64,000 bases of DNA from JBDTSW01 sp963782605. Its GTDB lineage: Bacteria > Actinomycetota > Thermoleophilia > Solirubrobacterales > 70-9. Under the pieces are notes generated by a model, which saw only the letters and a list, made by a program, of their open reading frames with translations, made no database searches and was not told the DNA's origin. The stretch lies in assembly GCA_963782605.1 (NCBI GenBank), contig CAWAKK010000009.1, positions 62,001-126,000 on the forward strand, given 5' to 3'. The stretch's first letter is position 1; every line of letters starts with the position of its first letter. This document shows positions 8,832 through 16,929 of the stretch, one piece after another. A program made the translations under genes and the position numbers.

Positions 8832-8897
8832 CCAACCCGCTCAGCGCACCCCCACCCGGCCCCCGGTGGCAGCCGCGGCCTCGCTACGTTGGGTGAG

Positions 8898-10289
8898 ATG
8901 AGCACCGACGAGCCACGGGACCTCGAGGGCCTCGCAGAGCGCGCCGTCGCCGCCGCGCTCGACGCCGGGGCAGGCGACGCCGAGGCCGCCACGCAGGACT
9001 CGGTCGGCCGCGAGATCAGGATCTTCGACGGGGAGGTCGAGAGCCTCACCGAGGCGGGGGAGCGGGGCCTCGGGGTGCGTGCCTGGATCGACGGCCGCGT
9101 GGGCTTCGCCTACGGCACCGACCTCTCGGATGACGGCGTCGCCGCGATCGCCACCGACGCCGTCGAGGCCGCCCGCGTCTCGGACCCCGACGAGTTCGCT
9201 GCGGCACCCGAGCCCGTCGCCGACGCGCCCAACGCCCCGACCCCGTCCGCCGACGGTTTCTTCGACCCCCAGGTGGGCGCGACCCCGACCGAGGAGAAGG
9301 TCGGGCTCGCGAAGGCGGTCGAGCGCCACGCCCGCGAGGCCGACGAGCGGATCGTCGCCGTCGAGACCACCATCTACGTTGACGAGGAGGTGCGCTCGGC
9401 GCTTCGCTCCTCCACGGGAGTAGGTGGCTCGTACGAGGCGTCCTTCGCCTACTCCTACCTTCAGGCGATCTCCCAGGACGGGGACTCGAAACAGACGGGC
9501 CTCGGCTTCGGCATGGGGCGCTCACCCATCAGCCTTGACCCGGAGGAGATCGGCACCGAGGCCGCCGCGCGGGCAGTGCAGCTGCTCGGCGCTTCCAAGC
9601 CCGTCTCGCGAAGTTGCCCGGTCGTCCTCGACCAGACCGTCGCCGCCTCCTTCGCGGGCTTCATCGGCGGCGTCTTGAGTGCCGACGCCGTCCAGCGCGG
9701 ACGCTCGCCCTTCGCGGAACGCCTCGGCGACGAGATCGCGTCAAAGGCGTTCGCGCTGACCGACGATGGGCTCGACCCTGAGGGCATGGCCTCGGCGCCG
9801 ATCGATGCCGAGGGGCTCAACCGCGTCCGCACCCCGATGATCGACGAGGGCCGTCTCGGGAGCTACCTCCACGACTCCTACACGGCGAGGCGGGCCGGCA
9901 ATGGGCAGACATCCACGGCGAGCGCCGCCCGTTCCGGCTACCGCTCCGCCCCCTCGGTCTCGCCGTCCAACCTGATCGTCGCCCCCGGATCGAAGACGCT
10001 CGCGGAGCTCCTCGCGCAGGCGGGCGACGGCGTCTACGTGACCGACGTCGCCGGGCTGCATTCGGGCGTCAACCCGGTCTCGGGCCAGTTCTCCGTGGGC
10101 GCCTCCGGCGTCCTCATCGAGGGCGGCGAGCTGGGCGCGCCGGCCACGGAGTTCACGATCGCCTCGGACCTCGTCTCCATGCTGACCGCGGTCAAGGCCA
10201 CGGGCGCCGAAGCACGCTGGGTTCCCTTCGGCGGCTCGGTCAAGACGCCGCCGCTGCTGATCGCCGAGATGGCGATCGGCGGTTCGTAG
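8898..10289 (+). CDS. tldE: TldE/PmbA regulatory subunit
   Basis: 463 residues. Non-catalytic partner of TldD; it lacks HExxxH, as expected for TldE. Family features are the N-terminal AEAATQDSVGREIRIFDGEVESL strand region, GERGLGVRAW, the central HDSYTARRAGNGQ loop and the C-terminal SGQFSVGASGVLIEGGE segment. ATG at 8898; a TTG nine bases earlier is possible but less likely. Co-transcription with tldD is inferred from the 66-base gap. Confidence 0.93.
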   Translation: MSTDEPRDLEGLAERAVAAALDAGAGDAEAATQDSVGREIRIFDGEVESLTEAGERGLGVRAWIDGRVGFAYGTDLSDDGVAAIATDAVEAARVSDPDEFAAAPEPVADAPNAPTPSADGFFDPQVGATPTEEKVGLAKAVERHAREADERIVAVETTIYVDEEVRSALRSSTGVGGSYEASFAYSYLQAISQDGDSKQTGLGFGMGRSPISLDPEEIGTEAAARAVQLLGASKPVSRSCPVVLDQTVAASFAGFIGGVLSADAVQRGRSPFAERLGDEIASKAFALTDDGLDPEGMASAPIDAEGLNRVRTPMIDEGRLGSYLHDSYTARRAGNGQTSTASAARSGYRSAPSVSPSNLIVAPGSKTLAELLAQAGDGVYVTDVAGLHSGVNPVSGQFSVGASGVLIEGGELGAPATEFTIASDLVSMLTAVKATGAEARWVPFGGSVKTPPLLIAEMAIGGS

Positions 10290-10371
10290 TCGCGCAGGCA
10301 TCCCTCGGCGCGACATCCGCCGTCAGGCCGAGTTCTCGCCGACCGATGACAGATCGCCCCGGGCAAACGAA

Positions 10372-10414
10372 ACGGCGGAACTCGCCCTCCGTCCCCGTCA
10401 GCGAGTTCCGCCGT
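10372..10414. terminator. Perfect 14-bp hairpin downstream of tldE
   Basis: The arms at 10372-10385 and 10401-10414 are perfect inverted copies (ACGGCGGAACTCGC and its complement) around a 15-base loop. No T-run follows. Its position 83 bases after tldE suggests a transcription terminator or an mRNA-stabilising hairpin. The rest of 10290-10537 has no gene. A second palindrome, TTTGGCCAAA, lies near 10470. Confidence 0.45.
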
Positions 10415-10537
10415 CGTGCCGAAGCATCCACTAATTGGCCCGAAAGTCAAGCCTTTTCGGCTTTGTCGGTTTGGCCAAACCTTGAGGGGAAATCGGATCG
10501 ACAAAGCGGATCCTTGACCCCGGCATACCCTTGCCCA

Positions 10538-11116
10538 GTGACCTCACCCAAGCCCCGCTTCTTCAAGACTCCCGATCAGTTCCGCGCCTGGCTCGAGGCC
10601 AACCATGCAAAGAAGGACGAGCTCGTCGTCGGCTTCTACAAGAAGGCGACCGGCAGGCCGTCGATCACCTGGGCTGAGGCCGTCGACGAGGCACTCTGCT
10701 TCGGATGGATAGACGGCAGGGGCGGCCGTATCGACGACAAGAGCCATACAGTCCGCTTCACGCCCCGCCGCCCCCGGAGCATCTGGAGCTCGCGGAACAT
10801 CGGCCGTGTGGAGGCCCTTACGGCCGAGGGGCGGATGGCTCCCGCAGGGCTCGCCGCCTTCGAGGCCCGTGACCCGAAGCGCTCGGAGGTTTATTCGCAC
10901 GAGAAGGGCCGCAAGAGGCTGAGCGCCGACTTCGAGAAGCGACTGCGGACGGAACAGAAGGCCTGGGAGTTTCTGGAGTCGCAGCCGCCGGGCTACCGGC
11001 GAACGGTGGCCCATTGGGTGATGAGCGCCAAGCGGGAGGAAACGAGGGAGCGGCGTCTGGGAGCGCTGATCGAGGACTCGAAGGCAGGGCTCAGGGTCAA
11101 GCCGCTGCGTCGGTAA
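10538..11116 (+). CDS. YdeI/OmpD-associated family protein
   Basis: 192 residues. It has the family pattern: PRFFKTPDQFRAWLEANH at the N-terminus, ELVVGFYKKATGRPSITWAEAVDEALCFGWIDG in the middle, FTPRRPRSIWSSRNI, and the C-terminal basic segment REETRERRLGALIE. These proteins are common in actinobacteria; links to bacteriocin protection are family annotation only. The GTG at 10538 is chosen because the family starts just before PRFF; the frame is open further upstream without homology. Confidence 0.85.
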   Translation: MTSPKPRFFKTPDQFRAWLEANHAKKDELVVGFYKKATGRPSITWAEAVDEALCFGWIDGRGGRIDDKSHTVRFTPRRPRSIWSSRNIGRVEALTAEGRMAPAGLAAFEARDPKRSEVYSHEKGRKRLSADFEKRLRTEQKAWEFLESQPPGYRRTVAHWVMSAKREETRERRLGALIEDSKAGLRVKPLRR

Positions 11117-11137
11117 TCCGCCCGATTTCTTCGAAAC

Positions 11138-11174
11138 TGGCGCACAGGTCCCGCTATGTGGGACTTGTGCGCCA
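11138..11174. terminator. Strong 15-bp hairpin between the YdeI-like gene and the sigma factor gene
   Basis: TGGCGCACAGGTCCC (11138-11152) pairs with 11160-11174 across a 7-base loop. The only imperfection is one G-T wobble. No T-run follows on either strand. It lies 22 bases after the YdeI-like stop and 130 bases before the sigma gene. It may be a factor-assisted terminator or a leader structure for the sigma gene. Confidence 0.4.
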
Positions 11175-11303
11175 ACAAAGTCTTCGCACATTGCGGGCCC
11201 GGTCTTCGCGGAGGCTCTGAGCCAGGGCACGGCGGGGACATACGATCCGCTGCGCGTTTGGGGGGCGCCGGGAAATCCAGCGGGGTTGTCCCGGAGGGTC
11301 CCC

Positions 11304-12659
11304 ATGAGCTCCCCGACGGCAAGTGCAAGAGAGCAGCCAGACGATCCATCGATCTGGCGAGATCGCTCGGCGCGACTCTTCGAGCGGCTGAAGCGCCCTG
11401 CGGCGAGCATGGTGAGGCGGGCATACGGCTCGACCTTCGGCGACGACGAGATCGAAGACATCTACGCCAACGCGTGGGTTGGGACGTTCCGGGCGCTCGA
11501 GCGCAGACACGCGGGTCTCGACGACGACGAGATCCGCAGCTACCTCATGACCGCCGTGGCGCATCAGGCGAGCAAGGAGATCCGCCGCCGCAAGCGCAAA
11601 CCGGTATCGCCGATCGAGAAGGCGGCTGCGGTCGCGGATTCTGCGACGCCACCCGACGAGCGGGCCGACCAAGCCGAGACCTCGGCCATAACCCGCGACC
11701 TGCTGTCCTCGATGCCCCGGCGCCGGCGGGCGGTTCTCCTGCTTCGCTACGGCTGGGGACTCGAGCCCGCTCAGGTCTGCGAGCTGATCGAGGGCCTCTC
11801 GCCGCGCGCCTACCGCAAGGAGATCACCAAAGGCATCGATCAGCTCACCGAGCGGATTCGCAGCTTTGAGCGAGGCGAATGGTGCACTGATCGCGAGCCG
11901 ATCCTGAAGGCCTTCGCCGCCGGCTTGGCCGATCCCGAACAGCAGCGACAGGCTCAGCACCACCTCGCGCACTGCCGGCAGTGCAGCGACTTCGTCGGCA
12001 AGCTCTCCGGACACCTGCACGACCTGGGCACCTCGGTCGTGGCCCCCGCGGTCATCGAGTTGGCATCGGACGGGAGGCTGGCCTTGTCGGACCGGGCGGC
12101 CGAGGTGATCGAACGGGCAAGGGACGCAGTAACCGGGACGTTCTCGCGTGGCTCGACAACTGTGGCGGAAGCGAGTGCCTCGGGGGTCTCCTCCGCGACG
12201 TCCCGTGGTGCCGGTGCGGCCGGCGCCGGCCTCGTGGCGAAGCTCGCCGGCCTGGGGGCGGCGGGCAAGGCCACCGTCGCCTGTCTCGGCGGAGGCGCTG
12301 CCGCGGCCGTATGCGTGGCGGCTGGCGTGGGACCCGTGAGCTTCTCAGACGGCAAGCCAAAGGAAGGTCGCGGCGATCGCCCGGAGATGCGAGCCAGCCT
12401 TGAGCGCGATGGATCGTCGCGGGGCATCTCGCCGTCGCAGCTTGGGTTCTCGGAGGAGATGGTTACCACCGCCACCGAGCCACCGTCAGACGAAGAGCCG
12501 CTCCCCGAGCCATCCCCGCCGCAGCCGGAGGTTCCGCCGCCACCGCCCACCGACCCGCCCAACGACTTCGTCCTGGCGCCCCCGACGTCGAGCAGTACAG
12601 CTGCCGGAGGCGGTGGGGGAACCAGAAGCGAGGCCACGGCACAGGAGTTTGGGCCCTGA
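11304..12659 (+). CDS. ECF-type sigma factor fused to anti-sigma-like zinc motif, membrane segment and Pro-rich tail
   Basis: 451 residues. Residues about 1-190 carry sigma-70 regions 2 and 4: FGDDEIEDIYANAWVGTFRAL and YLMTAVAHQASKEIRRRKRK for region 2, and SSMPRRRRAVLLLRYGWGLEPAQVCEL for region 4. Residues 215-230 contain H220-x3-C224-x2-C227, the zinc anti-sigma (ZAS) signature normally found on a separate protein. A Gly/Ala hydrophobic segment near 315-345 could span the membrane, and a Pro/Glu-rich low-complexity tail follows. The ATG has GGAGGG seven bases upstream. I infer a self-contained sigma/anti-sigma switch held at the membrane. The trigger is unknown. Confidence 0.85.
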   Translation: MSSPTASAREQPDDPSIWRDRSARLFERLKRPAASMVRRAYGSTFGDDEIEDIYANAWVGTFRALERRHAGLDDDEIRSYLMTAVAHQASKEIRRRKRKPVSPIEKAAAVADSATPPDERADQAETSAITRDLLSSMPRRRRAVLLLRYGWGLEPAQVCELIEGLSPRAYRKEITKGIDQLTERIRSFERGEWCTDREPILKAFAAGLADPEQQRQAQHHLAHCRQCSDFVGKLSGHLHDLGTSVVAPAVIELASDGRLALSDRAAEVIERARDAVTGTFSRGSTTVAEASASGVSSATSRGAGAAGAGLVAKLAGLGAAGKATVACLGGGAAAAVCVAAGVGPVSFSDGKPKEGRGDRPEMRASLERDGSSRGISPSQLGFSEEMVTTATEPPSDEEPLPEPSPPQPEVPPPPPTDPPNDFVLAPPTSSSTAAGGGGGTRSEATAQEFGP

Positions 12660-12709
12660 GCTCCAAAGCGCGGTATTCATCCTGGCAACCGACTAGTAAT
12701 AGGTTTCAT

Positions 12710-12737
12710 ATACCAACTGGTATGCTTGATCCATACC
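12710..12737. promoter_or_regulatory. Three alternating half-sites abutting the ATPase start (candidate operator)
   Basis: In an AT-rich patch, ATACCA (12710-12715) and TGGTAT (12718-12723) form one inverted repeat. GGTATG (12719-12724) and CATACC (12732-12737) form a second that ends exactly at the GTG start of the ATPase gene. Alternating half-sites of this kind are typical of repressor operators. The binding protein is unknown. Confidence 0.4.
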
Positions 12738-13880
12738 GTGACCGATGGACTCGAGCTGAACCCCTTCATCTATGGCGACCCCGTCCCGCCGGCGGAGCTG
12801 ATCGACCGCGACGAGGAGGTGGAGCGGTTGCTCCGCTTGGCGGAGGGAGGGCACAACACCAGGGTCCAGGCGCCTCGCCGCTACGGAAAGACGAGTGTCC
12901 TGCTCAAGGTCATCGATGAGGCCGAGAGAGCCGGCTATCGAACCGTCCTCGTGGACTTTCTGCTCGCCACGACGGCGGATGAAGTCGGCCGGCGCATGCG
13001 CGAGGCCTACGAGCAGGCGCTTCAGGGATCGCTGCGCCAGCTCTTGACCCGGATGGGGCGATCTTGGCGGGGACGCGCGAAGCTGGCCCCCGGCGGGGTC
13101 GGCGGCGAGCTCGAGTTCTCCCCGGACACGGATGCGACTCAGCGGCTCTCCGACCTGCTCGACCTACCGCAGAGGATCCTCGAGACGAGCGGAGAGCGGA
13201 CGCTCGTCGTCTTCGACGAGTTCCAGGACTTTCTGACGGCGACCGGCAATCTGGACGGGCTGCTGCGAAGCAAGATCCAGCTGCACGGCGACGCCGCCAG
13301 CTACGTCTTCTCGGGATCGGAGCAATCGCTGCTCGAGGAGATGTTCGGCAACCGCGAGCGCCCGCTCTTCGACCAGGCGCGTCCGATGTACCTGGAACCA
13401 CTGGCCGACGTGGACCTCGCGGACTACATCGGGGAGAAGTTCGGTGAAACCGACCGGGATGCCGGCGAGGCCCTCGACCTCCTCTTGGAGCTCGTGCGGG
13501 GCCATCCACAACGAGCGATGCTCATGGCCCACCACCTCTGGGAGCAAACCGAGCGCGGCTCGGCCGCAGACGGGCTCACCTTCGACCGCGCGCTCGCTCA
13601 GGTCGACCGGGAGACCAAGGAGCGCTTCGACTACACCTGGCAGTCACTGGCCGGTTCGCCGAACCAGCGGCGCGTCCTCCTGGCACTGGCCCGAAGCGAC
13701 GAGACGCTCTACAACCAGCGCACGCTGCGGGCATTCGGGCTGACGAAGAGCCAAGCGCAAAGCGGGGAGGACGGGTTGATGCGCTCCGGCGAGGTCCAAC
13801 GCATCGACGGGCGCCCGCGGATCGTCGACCCGCTCCTCGAGCGCTGGCTCTTTCTGCAGGGGGCCCTGGGCAGCCGCTAG
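12738..13880 (+). CDS. AAA ATPase of the archaeal-type (ATPase_2/DUF234) family
   Basis: 380 residues. Walker A is APRRYGKTS near residue 45 and Walker B is TLVVFDEFQDF near 160. The sensor region YVFSGSEQSLLEEMF is typical of this STAND-related family, and the C-terminus is a winged-helix-like domain ending IVDPLLERWL. Partner and role are unknown; relatives often act in stress or defence. I choose the GTG at 12738; a TTG at 12726 in frame is the alternative. It converges with ccmH, overlapping its end by four bases. Candidate operator repeats lie directly upstream. Confidence 0.8.
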   Translation: MTDGLELNPFIYGDPVPPAELIDRDEEVERLLRLAEGGHNTRVQAPRRYGKTSVLLKVIDEAERAGYRTVLVDFLLATTADEVGRRMREAYEQALQGSLRQLLTRMGRSWRGRAKLAPGGVGGELEFSPDTDATQRLSDLLDLPQRILETSGERTLVVFDEFQDFLTATGNLDGLLRSKIQLHGDAASYVFSGSEQSLLEEMFGNRERPLFDQARPMYLEPLADVDLADYIGEKFGETDRDAGEALDLLLELVRGHPQRAMLMAHHLWEQTERGSAADGLTFDRALAQVDRETKERFDYTWQSLAGSPNQRRVLLALARSDETLYNQRTLRAFGLTKSQAQSGEDGLMRSGEVQRIDGRPRIVDPLLERWLFLQGALGSR

Positions 13881-14359
13881 GGCTCGTACCGCGCCATATC
13901 CGCTTCGAGGCGCTCGGCGTCGGCGGATTTCGTCGTTTCCGGGGTCGCGGATCCCGGATCATGAGGTTTCGCGGAACCGGTTTTCGCGCGCCATCTGCGC
14001 AGAGCGATACCGATTGCGATCGCGGCTGTGAGCAGAGCCGCGGCGGGGATGAGCCAGGCGGCGAGGTCAAAGCCGTCGGTGCCGGGGAGGGTGAGAACGT
14101 CCTCGCCGTACTCGTCGACGAGCGCGGCCTTGATCTCGTCCTCGGTGGCTCCCTGGGCGATGAGCTCGCGGATGAACTCGCGCTCGGCCTCGGCCTGGGG
14201 CGCCTCCTGGGCGAGCTCCAGCGGGACGCCGCAGACGGGGCACATCACCTCGTCGGAGATGTCGGCGAGGTTGGTCTTGGGCTCGGCCTCCTGCGCCGGC
14301 GCCGCGGCGGGGGCGACGACCAGCGAAGCGGCGCCGAGCAGCGCGAGCGCCCACCTCAC
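13877..14359 (-). CDS. ccmH: Cytochrome c maturation thiol protein CcmH (CcmL/CycL-like)
   Basis: 160 residues. A signal peptide (first about 22 residues, ending APAQEAEP) leads to a periplasmic domain with DEVMCPVCGVPLELAQ. This corresponds to the conserved CxxC that reduces the apocytochrome c haem-binding cysteines. FIRELIAQGATEDEIKAALVDEYG is the family helix pair, and a single C-terminal membrane helix (WLIPAAALLTAAIAIGIAL) anchors it. The GTG start overlaps the ccmG stop (GTGA), so the two are coupled. Acts on the outer face of the cytoplasmic membrane in System I. Confidence 0.88.
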   Translation of the reverse strand: MRWALALLGAASLVVAPAAAPAQEAEPKTNLADISDEVMCPVCGVPLELAQEAPQAEAEREFIRELIAQGATEDEIKAALVDEYGEDVLTLPGTDGFDLAAWLIPAAALLTAAIAIGIALRRWRAKTGSAKPHDPGSATPETTKSADAERLEADMARYEP

Positions 14360-14883
14360 GCGTCGCGCCCTTCGACGAGCGGCTCGATCCGCGAGCTGAG
14401 GATGTCCTCGGTCACGGGCCCGGGCACGTAGTCGGCGACCTTTCCCTCTGGGTCGAGCAGGATCGACTCAGGCACGCCGGTGGTGCCGATCTCCTCGGCG
14501 TAGTCGCCCGAGCCGTCGTGGAGCTGGTCGTAGGTGAGGCCGAACTCCTCGACGAAGGCGAGCCCATCCTCGCTCGTGTCCTGGGTTGCGATGCCGACGA
14601 CGTCGACCTCGCCCTGGTGGCGACGAGCGAAGCGCTCGAGCGCTGGCGCCTCGTCCCGACAGGGCCCACACCACGAGGCCCAGACGTTCACGAGCACCCA
14701 CCTGCCCTGGTAGTCATCGAGGGTGTACGCGGCCGAGAGCGTGGGGTCGAGCGGCAGCAGTGCGGTCTGAGGGAGCGGCTCACCGACGTCGACGCCTCCG
14801 TCGCCCTCTCGTGCCAGGCCGAAGCCGAGCAGGGCGATCACGGCCAAGGCCCCCATGACGATCGCAAAGGCGCGTGCGCTCAC
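14356..14883 (-). CDS. ccmG: Thiol:disulfide interchange protein CcmG/DsbE-like (thioredoxin fold)
   Basis: 175 residues. An N-terminal membrane anchor (FAIVMGALAVIALLGFGLA) is followed by a redoxin domain. The active site WASWCGPCRDEAP lies near residue 73, and the cis-proline loop TTGVPESILLDPEGKV near 140. It reduces CcmH or apocytochrome cysteines during haem attachment. The GTG at 14883 is chosen because the long upstream open frame crosses the tRNA-Gly region. First gene of the ccmG-ccmH pair. Confidence 0.88.
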   Translation of the reverse strand: MSARAFAIVMGALAVIALLGFGLAREGDGGVDVGEPLPQTALLPLDPTLSAAYTLDDYQGRWVLVNVWASWCGPCRDEAPALERFARRHQGEVDVVGIATQDTSEDGLAFVEEFGLTYDQLHDGSGDYAEEIGTTGVPESILLDPEGKVADYVPGPVTEDILSSRIEPLVEGRDA

Positions 14884-14948
14884 GCTCGAAAGCGTAGAGC
14901 GGGCGGCTTTCGCGGCAGCTAAATCAGCGGGCCTAGAATGACGCGCAC

Positions 14949-15021
14949 GCGGACGTAGCTCAGCTGGTAGAGCGCGAGCTTCCCAAGCTCGAGGTCGCGG
15001 GTTCGAGACCCGTCGTCCGCT
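14949..15021 (+). tRNA. tRNA-Gly (anticodon CCC)
   Basis: 73 nt. The acceptor stem GCGGACG/CGTCCGC pairs perfectly, with D-arm GCTCAGCTGGTAGAGC. The anticodon stem is CGAGC/GCTCG with loop TTCCCAA (CCC at 14982-14984), and the T-loop is GTTCGAGAC. CCA is not encoded. It is divergent from ccmG. Confidence 0.96.
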
Positions 15022-15074
15022 TGTCGGTTTAAAGGGGACGGTGGGGGTTAACGCGCAAATAGCGATGCCTGCAT

Positions 15075-15093
15075 GCCCGCTTCTCAAGCGGGC
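15075..15093. terminator. 8-bp hairpin between tRNA-Gly and the diguanylate cyclase gene
   Basis: GCCCGCTT and AAGCGGGC pair perfectly around CTC. It lies 53 bases after the tRNA and 20 bases before the cyclase start. It could end the tRNA transcript or act in the cyclase leader. There is no T-run. Confidence 0.4.
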
Positions 15094-15113
15094 GTTGCCT
15101 GGAGTCGATCAAA

Positions 15114-16211
15114 GTGATGATGCCTGACGGCAAACGCGCGCGAGCGCTGAAGCTGGTCGTGCCCGTGGCGGCGCTGGTCGTTGCGGGCGCGGGCCTGCTG
15201 GCGATCGCGACCGAGTCGGTCCTCGCGGTTGAGGTCGTGGTCCCGATCTCGCTGCTTTTACTCGTCGGCGGCATCTTCGTGCTGGCCCAGCTCGTCGAGG
15301 GAACCCGCACACAGACCGAGCAGCGTGCCCTCGAGGAGCGCGAGGCGCGTGCTCGCCAGATCCTCGACCGAGCCCACGAGGCGTACATCGCGATGGACCA
15401 CACGGGGGTGGTCACCGCGTGGAACTCGACGGCGGAGACCATGTTCGGCTGGACTCGCGAGGAGGCGATCGGGCGGACCGTCGCTGATCTCATCGTCCCG
15501 CCCGGCGTGCAGGAGCGCCATCTCCGCGGCGTTGAGCGCTTCCGCGAGCACCGCTACGGGCCGATGGTGGGTCGCCGCATGGAGGTGATCGGGATGCACC
15601 GCGACGGCGGTGAGATCCCGGTGGAGATCTCGATCACCGTTGTCGACGAGCCAGACGGCGCTTACTCGTTCCACGGATTCGTCCGCGACATCACCGAACG
15701 CCGCCTGCTCGAGGCCCAGCAGGCCGAGCTGCTCGAGGAGGCGAAGGAGTCAGCTCGCATCGACCCGCTCACCTCGCTGCCCAACCGTCGGGGTTGGGAC
15801 GAGTCGCTCACGCGCGAGATCGGCCGTGCTCGGCGCGAGAAGACGCCGCTGTGTGTCGCCGTGCTCGACCTCGATCACTTCAAGCGCTTCAACGATGCCC
15901 ACGGCCATCAGGCCGGCGACCGTCTGCTCCGCCGCGCGGGCTCCGCCTGGAAGCTGGCCCTTCGCCAGTCGGATCTCATCGCCCGCTACGGCGGCGAGGA
16001 GTTCGCGGTGCTCCTGCCCACCTGCGACCTCGACGAGGCCATGATCGTGATCGAGCGGCTGCGCGAGGTGACGCCCGAGCACCAGACTGTCTCGGCGGGC
16101 GTTGCCGAGTGGAACGGCTATGAGACGACCGACGCGATGATCGACCGCGCCGACCTCGCTCTCTACAACGCCAAGCGCGGCGGGCGCGACCGCGCCAACG
16201 CGGCGGCGTAG
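15114..16211 (+). CDS. Membrane diguanylate cyclase with PAS domain (PAS-GGDEF)
   Basis: 365 residues. Two membrane helices in the first 65 residues are followed by a linker helix and a PAS domain (about 80-200: RAHEAYIAMDHTGVVTAWN, FVRDITERR). The GGDEF domain (about 210-360) has RIDPLTSLPNRRGWDE, DLDHFKRFNDAHGH and the active-site GGEEF at 293-297. RQSD five residues before GGEEF matches the RxxD product-inhibition site, so feedback by c-di-GMP is predicted. It makes c-di-GMP from GTP. GTG at 15114 with GGAG eight bases upstream; ATGs at 15117 and 15120 are alternatives. Confidence 0.92.
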   Translation: MMMPDGKRARALKLVVPVAALVVAGAGLLAIATESVLAVEVVVPISLLLLVGGIFVLAQLVEGTRTQTEQRALEEREARARQILDRAHEAYIAMDHTGVVTAWNSTAETMFGWTREEAIGRTVADLIVPPGVQERHLRGVERFREHRYGPMVGRRMEVIGMHRDGGEIPVEISITVVDEPDGAYSFHGFVRDITERRLLEAQQAELLEEAKESARIDPLTSLPNRRGWDESLTREIGRARREKTPLCVAVLDLDHFKRFNDAHGHQAGDRLLRRAGSAWKLALRQSDLIARYGGEEFAVLLPTCDLDEAMIVIERLREVTPEHQTVSAGVAEWNGYETTDAMIDRADLALYNAKRGGRDRANAAA

Positions 16212-16271
16212 CGACGCCTGTAGGACCCGCGGCCTGAACTGCCCTGAAGCTGTCTTCGTAACATTTCGAGG

Positions 16272-16919
16272 ATGAAACTGGCCACCCTGACAGCGTTCCT
16301 CGCCTGCGCTGCGCTGTCGGCGACACTCGGTTGCGATGAAGATTCAGGCGATGCTCGTGGCGATGAGGAGTCGGGGATCGCGATGAGCGAGCCAGGCGAG
16401 GCCGCCGGCGAAGCCGCGAATGCGCCGACGAAAGGCGACGGCGCGAAACCGATCCTCGCCGGCACCGAACCCCTGCTAAACGGTGAGCCCCAGGACCTAT
16501 CCGCGTACCGCGGCGACGTGGTCATGGTTGTGAACACCGCTACGGAGTGCGGGTACACACCACAGTTCGCCCACCTCGAGGAGCTCTACACCCAGAAGCG
16601 CCGAGAGGGCTTCACCATCCTTGGCTTCCCCGCCGACGACGTCGCCGGGCAGGAACCCCGGTCGGACGAGGAGATCGCCGAGTTCTGTGAAGCGAACTTC
16701 GGCGTGAGCTTTCCGATGTTCGCCAAGACGAACGTGATCGGCGAGGACGCGAACCCCCTCTTCCAGGCGCTGGCGGCCGAAGCGGGCGAGCCGACTTGGA
16801 ACTTCAACAAGTACCTGCTCGACCGCGACGGAACGGTGGTCGGGCGCTACCTCGCCACCGCCATGCCTGACGATCCCGCGCTCACCGCTCGGATCGACAA
16901 GCTCCTCGACCAAAGCTGA
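16272..16919 (+). CDS. Glutathione peroxidase family lipoprotein
   Basis: 215 residues. The signal peptide ends in ATLGC, a plausible lipobox, followed by an acidic Gly/Glu linker to about residue 60 and a GPx-type thioredoxin-fold domain. The peroxidatic site NTATECGYT places Cys93 where the family has Cys or Sec. ILGFPADDVAGQEP and WNFNKYLLDRDG are the other GPx signatures; the last holds the Trp of the catalytic tetrad. Probably a thioredoxin-dependent peroxidase on the outer membrane face. The lipoprotein form is less usual than cytosolic GPx. Confidence 0.88.
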   Translation: MKLATLTAFLACAALSATLGCDEDSGDARGDEESGIAMSEPGEAAGEAANAPTKGDGAKPILAGTEPLLNGEPQDLSAYRGDVVMVVNTATECGYTPQFAHLEELYTQKRREGFTILGFPADDVAGQEPRSDEEIAEFCEANFGVSFPMFAKTNVIGEDANPLFQALAAEAGEPTWNFNKYLLDRDGTVVGRYLATAMPDDPALTARIDKLLDQS

Positions 16920-16929
16920 GCCGAGCCGT

